Counted from the first letter of the stretch, positions 20,561-32,338 are shown. The stretch is DNA of 64,000 bases from Sthenelais limicola (GCA_942159475.1 OW804097.1:10851172-10915171); one strand, 5' to 3'. The notes: generated by a model not told the origin, from the letters alone. Numbers and translations: made by a program.

Positions 20561-21663
20561 TGGGTCAGATTTTCAGAAAATGTACAATTGACAGCTCTAC
20601 ACATTTAGGAAATTCTGCTAAATTAGGCTGAAAAATGGTGAATACTGGGTATATCTGAGTATATTAGGTGTTGCGTTGATTTAAAGATGCATTACCAGCT
20701 GTGGAAGATCCTGAATAAAGAAATGACTATCCTTGAGATAAACACTCTAAAGCTATCATATGTCATGGAGAAACAATTTAAATGAAGAAAAACTGATTAA
20801 AAGTAACAGATTCGGTATCGGTTTTTGCTCTGCATACCACTGCATGACTGGCCTGTAAGTGCCCATTCAAGGCAGGAGGGGTAGTGGGGAACCCCTAGTC
20901 AAATGCATGCGTGTGCGCAGGGTCTATGTATGTGTAGGATAGAGTACAAGACACTGTTCACTTAGAGAATATAATTGTCCAAGGCCGTAAGTGAACAGAG
21001 TTGAGTACTCTAGCATGCTTATTCTCCAACTCCAACTGTTTGTTGTTATTGAAAATTCAATTGTTAGTTATTATTGAGTAGACCCAATATCCCTCCCAGC
21101 CAACTACCCTCTCACCTGACAACAACTGCCTGATCAGTGAGCTGGATTGCTTTGAGGTATATGGTCCTATATATTAGAAAGTTTCTCACTCTCACTGATA
21201 CCTTATACCTTATGTTTATAGGTATATTTATACATGTATACATGACTCTGGTCTGACGATTGGCACTTAAAATTCAACTGAGATCATTAGCATATAGTGC
21301 GCCCTCATTTCCAATATATGACGTATGATAACCAGAGAGGAATTCCTGTTAAATATCTGGCTGAGAGACGATCCAATGGACGTCCATTTGGTGCGTACCG
21401 ATTGAATAATGCACCACATTACATGCTTTTAATGAATTCGGAATTCTTAGTTATTCAGGGACATGTTTGGCTTCATCATATACTTGGTGTATGTGGCAAA
21501 AGGAAAAATTGCGCAGATTTGCACATGCATAGGTGGTAGTGCATTTTTAAAGTATCAGTTCTGTTATGTTAAACTGCATTTTGAAGCTCATTTTTGTCTT
21601 AAATGTGGGTTGTTTGAGAGGATTGGTGAAGGCGAATTGTACATTTTCTGAAAATCTGACCCA
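20561..21663 (+). mobile_element. MITE-1b, + orientation, split by an 858-bp insertion
   Basis: The left part is 20561-20686 and the right part 21545-21663, with TA outside both ends. Deleting the insertion and one 8-bp duplication gives a normal full-length MITE-1b. Confidence 0.9.
20687..21544. mobile_element. hAT-like non-autonomous element, 858 bp
   Basis: Terminal repeats ATGCATTACCA and (complement) ATGCACTACCA. The 8-bp target duplication is ATTTAAAG / TTTTAAAG (20679-20686, 21545-21552), one mismatch. No transposase is evident; an 80-codon frame at 21297-21539 resembles nothing I know. Confidence 0.75.
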
Positions 21664-21667
21664 TATA

Positions 21668-21904
21668 TGGGTCAAGTCTCCAGAAAATGTACAATTTGCC
21701 TTCACCAATCTACTCAAATAACCCAAATTTAAGACGAAAATCAGGTGCAAAATACAGTTCAACATAACCAGACAGATTTATTGAATGAATACAATACAGA
21801 ATACACTCAGATACACCTAGTACTTATCATTTTTCACTCTAATTTATTAGAATTTGGTAGATGTGTAGAACTGTAGATTGTGCATTTTCTGAAAATCTGA
21901 GCCT
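21668..21904 (-). mobile_element. MITE-1c, - orientation, complete
   Basis: 237 bp, TA on both sides, separated from the preceding copy by only TATA. Its core (GAATACAATACAGAATACAC) differs from a and b and is shared with 40631. Confidence 0.9.
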
Positions 21905-22020
21905 TATATATTGAGTTTGTGCTACTTGGTCTGGACCAAACATTATTGCTGTTTGTACTGATGTTTTTTGTTTTATTCTTCGTTTCTACTACATATGAAA
22001 TTATTAATAACTTTATTATA

Positions 22021-22257
22021 TGGGTCAGATTTTCAGAAAATGTACAATTGGCAGCTATAGACATTTAGTAGATTCTGCTAAATTCTGCTAAAAAATGATA
22101 CATTTGGGGTATATCTGAATATATTTGGTATCGCATTGATTTAAAGTATCAGTTCTGTTATGTTAAACTGTATTTTGAAGCTCATTTCTGTCTTAAATGT
22201 GGGTTATTTGAGAGGATTGGTGAAGGCGAATTGTACATTTTCTGAAAATCTGACCCA
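22021..22257 (+). mobile_element. MITE-1b, + orientation, complete
   Basis: 237 bp, TA on both sides. Confidence 0.93.
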
Positions 22258-22441
22258 TATGTACATTGATCTGGGAAGAGCGTCTCTAGAGTGAGTTATG
22301 CAACATTTCCACCAGTACCAACTATAAATATAGTTAGGAATCCGCTGGAGTACCTGGAACTCACTTTCAGATGCGGGTCTCCTTTTTGTATACCTTTCAT
22401 TTTTTTCATAAACCTTGCTTATTTCACAGGATTGTCAAATA

Positions 22442-22985
22442 GGGAATTTGCATAGCCGCCATTTTGAATCTTGATTCGCATGGAATTATGGGACTAAGGG
22501 TACAGTATAAGATCTTGGAAAACATGCCATGTTCAGCATGGAATATGTATCGATGCTCTAATGTCAACTTTCATATACGGGTCAGATTTTCAGAAAATGT
22601 ACAATTCGTCTTCACCAATCCTCCCAAATAACCCACATTGAAGACAAAAAAGAGCTTCAAAATGTAGTTTAACATAACAGAACTGATACTTTAAATCAAT
22701 GTGATACCAAATATACTCAGATATACCTGGTATTCATCATTTTTCAGCCAAATTTAGGAGAATTTCCTAAATGTGTAGAGCTGAGAATTGTACATTTTCT
22801 GGAAATCTGACCCTTATCATACATGTTTCCATAACATAAGCCTCCATCTTTCCCATCATGCATTTGGTTATAAAAGCTAATATTGGTGAAAACACTCTTG
22901 CAATTGTCAATGAAAAGTTTGCCTACTATTTGTATATCAGATTTCATCAGAATCCATCCCAGCGCAGTGGCAAATGCAAGTCCCC
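22442..22985 (-). mobile_element. MITE-3 copy, - orientation, containing MITE-1
   Basis: GGGAATTTGCATAGCCGCC to GCAAGTCCCC, TA on both sides. It is interrupted by the MITE-1 at 22578. Confidence 0.85.
22578..22814 (-). mobile_element. MITE-1b, - orientation, nested in MITE-3
   Basis: 237 bp, TA on both sides; the first base of the left end is C instead of T. Confidence 0.92.
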
Positions 22986-23430
22986 TATTTTACATTTTCT
23001 GGATCATCTATTTTTACTTGCATTTCCTCCAGGAAACGAGCAGTGTGACATAGATATATATAAACCGCTTGAATCCCAAATAGGCTATTTTGCATAATTA
23101 TTCAAATTTGTATAACACAAAATGGTTGAACTGGGCATAGCACAGGAATTTTTGTTTTTGGAAAAAGGTTTTTTATTCACGGAAACATGGTACTTTTAAT
23201 GTAATTTCACCTTACAAAATGAACACATACTGGAGGTTTTGATGGTTATATTTTTAAAATATAAATCACATGTGATAAATCTATCTAGGATCCTGTATTT
23301 GAATGTTTTTAAAATGAATTTTTTAAAAAAATGTTTTGATTCTGGTCGCAGTGGTTGGCACAGGACAGAGTTGCAGTGGAAGGGATGGGTGGGGGGGGAT
23401 ATGGGGAGCCGGAGGGAAGAGCATAGTTTA

Positions 23431-23667
23431 TGGGTCAGATTTTCAGAAAATGTACAATTCGCCTTCACCAATCCTCTCAAATAACCCACATTTAAGACAA
23501 AAATGAGCTTCAAAATGCAGTTTAACATAACAGAACTGATACTTTAAATCAATGCAATACCAAATATACTCAGATATACCCGGTATTCTTCGTTTTTCAG
23601 CCTAATTTAGGAGAATTTCCTAAATGTGTAGAACTGCCAATTGTACATTTTCTGAAAATCTTACCCT
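23431..23667 (-). mobile_element. MITE-1b, - orientation, complete
   Basis: 237 bp, TA on both sides. Confidence 0.93.
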
Positions 23668-23804
23668 TATGGCTATTGCTACAAATGTGCAAACCAGTAA
23701 TCAGTATCACACGTACACAAGTATAGGAGGCCCGTAAGGACGGTGCGGTACTGTACCTTACGTACATCCTCTACATTAGGCCGCTGTACCCTGTGGTGTA
23801 TTAC

Positions 23805-24034
23805 AGGGTGAAACCGCCAGAAAATGTACAATTCACCTTCACCAATCTTCTCAAATAACCCAAATTTCAGACGAAAAAAAAGTTCAATATACAGTTCAAC
23901 CTAATTCAAGCAGATTATCCAGCAATATGTTTGGTTAGGTTGAACTGTCTTTTGAACTTTATTTTTGTCTGAAATTTGGGCTATTTGAGAAGATTGGTGA
24001 AGGTGAATTGTACATTTTCTGGCGGTTTCATCCA
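23805..24034. mobile_element. MITE-1a foldback derivative
   Basis: Both halves are the same MITE-1a right half in opposite directions (GTTCAACCTAA near the centre, TTAGGTTGAACTGT after it), giving arms of about 100 bp around a short spacer. Ends are the variant GGGTGAAACCGCCAG / CTGGCGGTTTCATCC. Confidence 0.85.
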
Positions 24035-24697
24035 CATACTAAGTATGGAAAAAACATGAAAAATCATAATTACTCGCTGTTGAATATCGATGACTACACT
24101 GCATTGCATTCTGACATTGATATGCTGTTTTCAATTCAATTCAAATCAATTTTTATTATTCATTTTGTGAAGGGGGTGTACAAAAAGGAGACACTCATCA
24201 CAAAGTTAATTTGATTTGAGGTTTTCTAATGTGTTCCTGACTACTCGGAAATGATAAAAGAAATTTTAAATTCAAATTTGATAAGCCAAAACTTATTTTG
24301 AAGGCTATTTTTCTCAGGGTCTAAGCTAAGTGTGTTGTTTATATGGGAGAAGTAGCTAAAAATGTTTACGTGCTAAAATACCGGGAAATAATTTCTTGCA
24401 CCGCAATTTATTTCTCCGCGAAACTGGGGCTTCAAAAATCAGTTCTATGGCAAAGAGGCATTCTACCGCGAAATATTTTCTCCGCGAAACTGTTTTCAAA
24501 TGCCCTACCTCAAAATATTAGCCAGGGAACGTTTTTAGGTGCACGGTAATACATTTGCAATATATTTTACAATTTTCAAAAAATAATTATAATGGTTGGT
24601 TCAGACTATAGAAACATAGTAACAGTAACAGTTTCGTCCCAAATGTATGTGATATCAAACTGTATGTCTATTACTGAAAGTTAGCATTCATTGGAAA
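24035..24697. other. No gene; short duplicated CCGCGAAA block
   Basis: TTTCTCCGCGAAACTG occurs at about 24410 and 24478, each preceded by an ATTTAT- or ATATTT-like segment. A 68-codon frame crosses it. Otherwise AT-rich. Confidence 0.45.
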
Positions 24698-24755
24698 GAT
24701 GAGAAAATATATATTCACCCAAGCTATAGCCTGGGTGAATATATATTTTCTCATC
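24698..24755. repeat. 58-bp palindromic hairpin, copy 1
   Basis: Arms GATGAGAAAATATATATTCA and its complement enclose CCCAAGCTATAGCCTGGG. Confidence 0.85.
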
Positions 24756-24763
24756 TCATATTT

Positions 24764-24790
24764 TTTCACCAATCTTCTCAAATAACCCTA
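24764..24790 (-). mobile_element. MITE-1a sliver between two hairpins
   Basis: TTCACCAATCTTCTCAAATA plus ACCC is the subterminal MITE-1a sequence, with no ends. Confidence 0.6.
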
Positions 24791-24846
24791 ATGAGAAAAT
24801 ATATATTCACCCAGGCTATATCCTGGGTGAATATATATTTCCTCAT
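24791..24846. repeat. 56-bp palindromic hairpin, copy 2
   Basis: Near-identical to the hairpin at 24698 (loop CAGGCTATATCCTG), in direct orientation 93 bp downstream. Confidence 0.85.
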
Positions 24847-25487
24847 CAGTCTACAGATAAGATAATGTTATCTATAGACTACGACAGTGCAAAGACTCAT
24901 ATCTTAAGGATTTTACAAAATTATCAAATTGTAAATATCATATAACCAACCAATCTCACCAAACTCCCCTTAAATGTATTTATTATACAACAACAGCCAG
25001 GAACCTTTGTACCCATCTCATCTCATAATTGAGTAACTCATATAAACTCGAGGAACCTCACTATGTAAACCATTAAATTCATATTAATTACATTTTGTTA
25101 TATTTTAGATGTTAAGTCTAATTTCAGTTAGGAAATAATTTTACTTTTACTAAATTCTTCCCTGCAACGATGAAATGTAATAGAATTGCACCTTCAGGGC
25201 ATAACGAAAATCACAATTGATTTGTGAGAGTGTAACTGTTGTCTTTTGCCTGAATAAAAGAACAAACGTTGGGGAAAAAACAGTATAAGCCATTCTAAGG
25301 GAGAAAACTAAAAAGACCCATTCCCTGACAAGACAAACAATTAGTGAGTGATCTGATCCCTCTGGTTCAGACAGATGACAGTAACTCAAACCTCTCATGA
25401 GAGTTATATTTGTAAATGAGAAAACCATCAAACAATGATTGGAGAAAGACTTGGTAAATGTATGCCACGTTGAGGAGGCGTATCCAG
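24847..25487. other. No recognised feature
   Basis: A 116-codon minus-strand frame (25150-25500) starts inside the next MITE-1 and has no recognisable motif. Confidence 0.4.
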
Positions 25488-25714
25488 GGGGTGAAGTCAC
25501 CAGAAAATGTACAATTCAACTTCACCAATCTTATCAAATAACCCGAATTTCAGACGAAAATAAAGTTCAAAATATAGTTCAACCTAACCAAACAGATTGC
25601 TAGAATCAATGCAATGCTGAATATACTCCAATTTATCTAGTACTGACCAAACTGCAGCCTAATTTAGCACAATTTGCTAAATGCAAATTGTACATTTTCT
25701 GAAAATCTGACCCA
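25488..25714 (-). mobile_element. MITE-1a, - orientation
   Basis: Left end GGGTGAAGTCACCAG, right end standard; a 10-bp deletion near the right end. Confidence 0.88.
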
Positions 25715-25958
25715 TGCATGGATAAGAAGTCCTTGTTGGGAAAGTGACTCAGGCAGCGGTGGGAAATTGAGTTTCTTTGTTGTTTCTCAGACGAGAGATT
25801 TGGCGGCCGTCTGAGAATGGAGGGAGGGAAGCCAGGGCGGAAGCCACTGTCGCTCACTACTATGGCTTCTAGCTTAATGAGGCTTCAAACTATAGACCTC
25901 TCCAAGACAGGCAGGTGTTTGGGCAACATTTATTCCAGTAAAGCCCCGGTGATATATA

Positions 25959-26186
25959 TGGGTCAGATTTTCAGAAAATGTACAATTGGCAGCTGTACAC
26001 ATTTAGTAAATTCTGCTTAATTATGCTGCAATTTGGTCAATACTAGGTAAATTCAAGTATATTCGGCATTGCATTGATTCTAGCAATCTGTTTGGTTAGG
26101 TTGAACTGTATTTTGAACTTTATTTTCGTCTGAAATTTGGGTTATTTCAGAAGATTCAATTGTACATTTTCAGGAAATCTGACCCA
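25959..26186 (+). mobile_element. MITE-1a, + orientation
   Basis: 228 bp, TA on both sides; a short deletion precedes the right end. Confidence 0.92.
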
Positions 26187-26264
26187 TATATAGAAGACAC
26201 ACATTGGGTGTTTTATATGTTAGTTATCTATAAATAGACCGTGAAGATGGTATGTTTTCTATAT

Positions 26265-26707
26265 GTGATGTGTTACAGGAAGATGATATGAGTCATAATT
26301 AGTAAAGTAGCGAATTATACTCAATAGCCATACCTTAGCTGCAGGATATATTTTTCTTTATTATTATTTATTTGAGGCCTATATTTATTACACTGTCTTG
26401 AAATCTGGTCCATGTATTCATACATCTTCCAGCTTTAGACTCACCAAGAATGGAAACATTCCTACAAAGACATCCTGTAAATAAATCATTTTGAAAAATA
26501 TCAATTTTGCCACTAATTGTCCATCCAGAAATATTACAAACTTTGTTTTAAAAATAAAATATCAAATTTAGAATATAGAAAAACTTAGAAGATGTCCTAA
26601 TGTTTACCATTATTTGAATCGGATTGTTCTCGTCTTTTCAAATATGATGGTGATATCTCAAAATCCATATTTTGCGACTTATGACTCATTTTCCTGAAAC
26701 GGATCAC
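26265..26707 (+). mobile_element. Rearranged MITE-2 copy
   Basis: Flanks are ATAT and ATTT. The interior contains a minus-oriented 3' segment (CATTTTGAAAAATATCAATT) next to a plus-oriented one, so it is a chimera of two copies or carries an internal inversion. Confidence 0.75.
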
Positions 26708-27230
26708 ATTTACTATTCAACATCGCATTTCTTTGGATAGGGTTCCTTCACTGTAGATCCTGCTGTGTCAATTTCCCTACACGCTTAGAGTCTCTTTATT
26801 CTGCTGCCTGTCATAAAATGTATTTTACGGTCTCTCATTACTCTCATATCTCTTCTCCCCCATGTTCTCTCCTTTGTGTCTCCATTAATCTATAATGTTT
26901 ACGGTGCCCTGCTTCCCCGTCTTTATCCACTGAAGCCTAAGCCCCGCCCATCCCCCTGCCTGTAAAAGAAATTTAAAAAATACTTGTGTTTCCGATTACC
27001 CCTGCTACCTAGCAAAACCTCCCCCGCCCCCCACAACTACTAAATCTTTTACCATGCCTGAGTTTGTGGTTGATTTTGTATAATGATTGTCCTGAAAGAG
27101 ATCACCCTACGGTTGAAACGCGTAGGGAAACAGATTGAAAATATATTATAACGTCTGGGTTTATGTCCATGTACGTTTCGATTTTACTACTGATATCTTA
27201 TACTGTATATGTAACCATACGGTACGAATA
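26708..27230. other. No gene; fragment of a 57.0-kb-type element
   Basis: At 26980-27060, TTGTGTTTCCGATTACCCC and ACCATGCCTGAGTTTGTGG resemble the left half of the TIR element at 57000-57341. Confidence 0.4.
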
Positions 27231-27571
27231 GGGGAGTTGCATGTCTCACTGCGCATGTCTACTGCAGTGCATGCTGGGATAGATTCTGAAGAAATCTGAC
27301 ATATCAATATTTGGCAATATTTTATAGAAAATTGCAAGAATGTTTTCACCAATATCATAGCTTGTATGAATCATCTATGAAAACCAAATGCATGATGGGA
27401 AAGATGGAGGCTTGTGTTATGGAAACATGTATAACACATGGATATTGACATTAGAGAAATGATGAATATCCAATGCTGAACATGGCATGTTTTCTATAGA
27501 ATTTATACTGTACCATTAGTCCCATAATGCCATGCGAATTAGGATTCAAAATGGCGGCTATGCAAATCCCC
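27231..27571 (+). mobile_element. MITE-3 copy, + orientation, complete
   Basis: 341 bp, TA on both sides; starts GGGGAGTTGCATGTCTCAC, ends GGCTATGCAAATCCCC. Confidence 0.88.
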
Positions 27572-27767
27572 TATTTCTAGTCTCTGTATTATACCTTGTA
27601 AACGTTTATGGAAATAAATTATTATTATGAAAAGTAAAAGCATTATTTCCTCTCAGTTCTGTCCAGTTGTTTTCACCATCTCCGACTATTTATCATTCTA
27701 GAGGGGCATGTTTCTTAATGTAGTTGGTATAAGTGCTGCTATTATCAAGGCAGCAGCAGGCAAGTGA

Positions 27768-28004
27768 TGGGTCAGATTTTCAGAAAATGTACAATTGGCA
27801 GCTGTACACATTTAGGAAATTCTCCTAAATTAGGCAGAAAAATGAAGAATACCGGGTATACCTGAGTATATTTGGTATTGCATTGATTTAAAGTATCAGT
27901 TCTGTTATGTTAAACTGCATTTTGAAGCTCATTTATGTCTTAAATGTGGGTTATTTGAGAGGATTGGTGGATGCGAATTTTACATTCTCTGAAAATCTGA
28001 CCCT
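27768..28004 (+). mobile_element. MITE-1b, + orientation, complete
   Basis: 237 bp, flanked by GA on both sides in place of TA. Confidence 0.9.
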
Positions 28005-28122
28005 GATACGACCTGAGTGTTTCCCCAGGAGTCTTTATAGCCCATGCATGGAGTGGGTCCATGTTGACATGTACCGGGGAAGTAGTCTACAGCTGCATAC
28101 ATTATAGCAAGGACACCACATA

Positions 28123-28360
28123 TGGGTCAGATCGTCAGAAAATGTACAATTGGCAGCTCCCCACATTTGAGTTAATCTGGCTAAATTAGACTGACAAATG
28201 GTCAATACCAGGTATATATGAGTATATTTGGTATTGTGTTGTTTTAAAGTATCAGTTCTGTTATGTTAAACTGCATTTTGAAACTCATTTCTGTCTTAAA
28301 TGTGGGTTATTTGAGAGGATTGGTGAAGGCGAATTGTGCACTTTCTAAAAATCTGACCCA
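28123..28360 (+). mobile_element. MITE-1b, + orientation, complete
   Basis: 238 bp, TA on both sides; left end has CGT for TTT (CAGATCGTCAG). Confidence 0.92.
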
Positions 28361-28774
28361 TATCTTGTGAAAAGAATCAGTATTTCCAGCGGGGAGTTGC
28401 CTTGATTTCAGAAATCATTGCGGTCTTGTTTTTTGAGAATCAGCAATCATCATTGGCTTTTTAAAGCTCAACAAATTGACTTCACTGTTTGTTATGATTG
28501 ATAAGCGACAGAACCGATGACAAGAGTTTTTTCAGTGACAAATGGCAAATGTTGTTTCTTAATAGTGACAAAAATATTGGGACTCCATGCACCCATATAG
28601 GGAGCACTTTATGTAACAGCGAGTCTAATTTCACTTATATTGTAATCATTTCAATGTTTTGATTCATTATTTCATATTTGATAATGAATTAATTATTATC
28701 TTATAGTGAATACAAAGATAGTCAGAGGAAAACTGTTTGGAATTCCCATCCCAAATCTTTCTTACCTTAGCTTA
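28361..28774. other. No recognised feature
   Basis: AT-rich unique sequence. Confidence 0.4.
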
Positions 28775-29010
28775 TGGGTCAGATTTTCAGAAAATGTACA
28801 ATTCATCTGCACCAATCCTCTCAAATAATCCAAATTTCAGGCCAAAATAAAGTTCACAATACAGCTCAACCTAACCAAACAGATTGCTAGAATCGATGCA
28901 ATGCCAAATATCCTGAATGTACCTTGTATTGACCAAATTGCAGCCTAATTTAGCAGAATTTACTAAATGTGTACAGCTGTCAATTGTACATTTTCTGAAA
29001 ATCTGACCCG
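28775..29010 (-). mobile_element. MITE-1a, - orientation, complete
   Basis: 236 bp, TA on both sides. Confidence 0.92.
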
Positions 29011-29741
29011 TATACAAGAGGCCCCTGCAGTAGATATGCTTTCTAACACAAACCCCTAGCTGCTGACGGCTGCACAGTAATATATTCCATAGACACACCC
29101 TCGTCACCTACGACCTAAACTGCAGTTACCAGCATTCAAAATGGCGGAAGGTGGGTCCCCATTAGAACAAACAATGTTGGTTTTTACCTAACAAAAGCCG
29201 TTTTCAGTAGCTGTCATGTTCTGTAGGTGTTTACTATAGTTGCATTTAGGTTCGAGTGTTATCAGATACATGTATCTGGCTTATAATACAATGTAATCTA
29301 GGTGAAAAACATTGAGTGGTATACCCGTAACTGCATTATACAGTTACGGTCATAGTGGAAATCAGTTGGGGTCATACAGTGTGTTATTCCAAGTACAAAA
29401 TACAAGTAAACTTCAACCCTGGTACATTATTTGAACCCATCACAATGGTGTCATACCTAAAAGGAAGAGATCTATCGATTCAGTTTGTTATATAAAGCAT
29501 TTTTAAGCAAGATTTCAAAGAAAATCATCAGTGCCAACAACAACAACAATGCAGGTAACTGCAGTTGGGGTCGTAGGTGCCGAGGGTGTGATAGAGAGTG
29601 ACTGGGCCATGGCGACCACACGTAGGGACAACCCTGACAGCTAGACACTGGTCTATATTTGTCTTGTGAGTCGCTCACATCTTGTATCAACATCCACCGA
29701 GCAACTCAATGCATTAACCTTCAATGAGCAGAGCAGCTGTG
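29011..29741. other. No recognised feature
   Basis: Includes CAAAATGGCGG at 29137 but no ORF of note. Confidence 0.4.
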
Positions 29742-30392
29742 ACGGATTGAGTGAGTGAGATTGGTTGCTTTACGCCCTTATCAACACATTTAATATGGTT
29801 ATATCAAGGGCGGGAGAGCTGAGAGGGAGTGAGTGAGTGAGATTGGTTGCTTTACGCCCTTATCAACACATTTAATATGGTTATATCAAGGGCGGGAGAG
29901 CTGAGAGGGAGTGAGTGAGTGAGTTTGGTTGCTTTACGCCCTTATCAACACATTTGATATGGTTATATCAAGGGTGGGAGTGAGTGGGATTGGTTGTTTT
30001 ACGCCCTTATCAACACATTTAATATGGTTATATCAAGGGTGGGAGAGCTGAGAGGGAGTGAGTGAGATTGGTTGCTTTACGCCCTTATCAACACATTTAA
30101 TATGGTTATATCAAGGGTGGGAGAGCTGAGAGGGAGTGAGTGAGATTGGTTGCTTTACTCCCTTATCAACACATTTAATATGGTTATATCAAGGGCAGGA
30201 GAGCTGAGAGGGAGTGAGTGAGTGAGACTGGTTGCTTTACGCCCTTATCAACACATTTAATATGGTTATATCAAGGGTGGGAGAGCTGAGAGGGAGTGAG
30301 TGAGATTGGTTGCTTTACGCCCTTATCAACACATTGAAGGTTATATCAAGGGCGGGAGAGCTGAGAGGGAAGGAGTGAGTGAGATTGCGAGC
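29742..30392 (+). repeat. Minisatellite, 8 units of about 70-95 bp, each with a hairpin
   Basis: Every unit carries TACGCCCTTATCAACACATT and GGTTATATCAAGGGCGGGAG, whose CGCCCTTAT and ATCAAGGGCG parts pair. Length differences come from variable GTGA runs. The last unit is deleted in the middle. Confidence 0.93.
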
Positions 30393-30622
30393 TGTGACTC
30401 ATCTTTGTCGAAGGTATGAACAATTTTTGGCAATGTGTTAGCTGTGATTGTAAAACTGCCTGAGAGAACTTCAGTGCAGCTGTTTGGGACCATTTGGTGC
30501 GAATATTCATTGTTCTGACAATAATATTGATCACACATAAAACTCTCCTCTCTAGAGGTTTTGATTTTCGCTTGAGTTCAGCGTTCTAGCTTTTTAGTGT
30601 TTATTTAAAGTAACTGTCATTT

Positions 30623-31021
30623 GTGATGTGTTTCAGGAAAAGGAGTCATAAGTCGCAAAATAAGGATTTTGAGATATCATCCTATTTAAAAAGAGGAGAT
30701 CAAGCCGATTCTAATGGTAGTAAACACTAGGACATCATAATAGTGTTTCTATATTTAATCTTGATTAAATTTATTTTTGAAAAAAAAAAATTATTCAAGT
30801 TTTTGGGTGGATAATTACTAATAAAGTACCTACTAAGGTGACCTTAGAAATGCATAGATACATTTATCACATGACCTTGAAATTTTGTACACGTATTAAT
30901 GTTACTAGTGGCATTAAGCACCCTAGAAATTAGAATATTCCAACAAAGATAATTTATAAATAAATCACTTTGAAAAATATCCATTTTGCGACTTATGACT
31001 CATTTTCCTGAAACACATCAC
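30623..31021 (-). mobile_element. MITE-2 copy, - orientation, complete
   Basis: 399 bp with ATTT duplicated on both sides. Confidence 0.93.
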
Positions 31022-31307
31022 ATTTATTAAACACACATTCCTCTGAAAACAACATATCTATAGTGATTTACGCATGGCGCATATTTCACAAGTGAGTTAT
31101 GTGAAGTTGTCATGGCAACCAATTTTTTAGTAAGATTACTATTGAAATTCAAATTCATGACTAAATTTTCTTATATTTTCATGATTGAAAGCATACATAT
31201 TAAATCTGTTAACTAACTCGTTGGTTTCAGTAGCTTAGAATATTGTACTCATTGCTACGCAACTCATGCAATATTCACGCTCCTTCAACCAACTCCTTAG
31301 TTAACCT

Positions 31308-31925
31308 GTATTTATTAATGTGGGTTTTCTGTTTCTGTCTTGTTCCATTATTTGCTGTTGTCATATATGGGTCAGATTTTCAGAAAATGTACAATATTAT
31401 TGGCACTACACAATTTTAGGATATTCTGCTAAATTAGACTGAAAAATGATGAATTATCAGGTATATCTGAGTATAATTGGTATCGCATTGACTTGAAGTA
31501 TCACTTCTGTTATGTTAAACTGCATTTTGAAGCTCATTTTTGTCTTAAATGTGGGTTATTTGAGAGGATTGGTGAAGGTGAATTGTACATTTTCTGAAAA
31601 TCTGACCCATATATCCATTATTGCTTTCATTAATCTCCCCTGGTGAATGTAGCACAGACATCTTCCCATAATTAGGCCGTCTTAAGACCTTTCCTTGACA
31701 AGATGTATTCAGCTTTTATGAATGCCTCCCATACCAGATGATATTGCTTTCATCGTTTTAAAGGTTATAATCATTCCATCACAATATTTATCAAGGTCTT
31801 CATCCATCTCCCATTTGTAGCTTCAGACAGCGCGTGTGTAAACATAATTGTAGGATAATTAAATAATACAGAAGCAGACTCTGCTGCCGTCATGGAATTA
31901 ATCAAGTTTGGTCTCTCTCAGTCTG
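31308..31925. repeat. Inverted duplication, left copy
   Basis: About 380 bp of non-MITE sequence plus the MITE-1 at 31368 recur in reverse at 51212-52060. Examples are CATCACAATATTTATCAAGG and CAGACAGCGCGTGTGTAAAC. Confidence 0.88.
31368..31609 (+). mobile_element. MITE-1b, + orientation, inside the inverted duplication
   Basis: 242 bp, TA on both sides. The partner copy is 51756-51992. Confidence 0.9.
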
Positions 31926-31930
31926 TAATT

Positions 31931-32338
31931 GTGATGGGTTTCAGGAAAATGAGTCATAAGTCGCGAATTTGATGTTTTTCAAAGTCGTTTACTTACAAGA
32001 TCTCCTTGCTGGAATATTTTCATTTTTGGAGTATCTAGTCCTTCTGGTTGTATGAATACATCTACCAAATTTCAAGAGTGTTTATTAATTATATCAGTGC
32101 GTTTCTTAGACCATCCCATTGAGTATATTTAGCTACTTTACTGGTAATTATCCACCAAGAAATATTGCAAACGTTTTTTTCAAAAATAAAAGTATCTAAC
32201 TAAATAGATAGAAGTACTTATTAGATATCCTTAATGTTTACATTCATTGGAATCACCTTGATCTCCTCTTTTAAAATATGGTAATATCTCAAAATCCATA
32301 TTTTGCGACTTATGACTCATTTTCCTGAAACGAATCAC
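31931..32338 (+). mobile_element. MITE-2 copy, + orientation, complete
   Basis: 408 bp, AATT on both sides, immediately after the inverted-duplication boundary. Confidence 0.93.

Noticed and set aside
21297..21539. 80-codon frame inside the 858-bp element as a transposase remnant
   Set aside because: No transposase or BED-finger motif is visible and the length is within chance for this sequence.
25150..25500. 116-codon minus-strand frame
   Set aside because: Starts within a MITE-1, has no motif or splice context.
29742..30392. Regularly spaced repeats considered as a CRISPR array
   Set aside because: Units are contiguous with no unique spacers, and the genome is eukaryotic.
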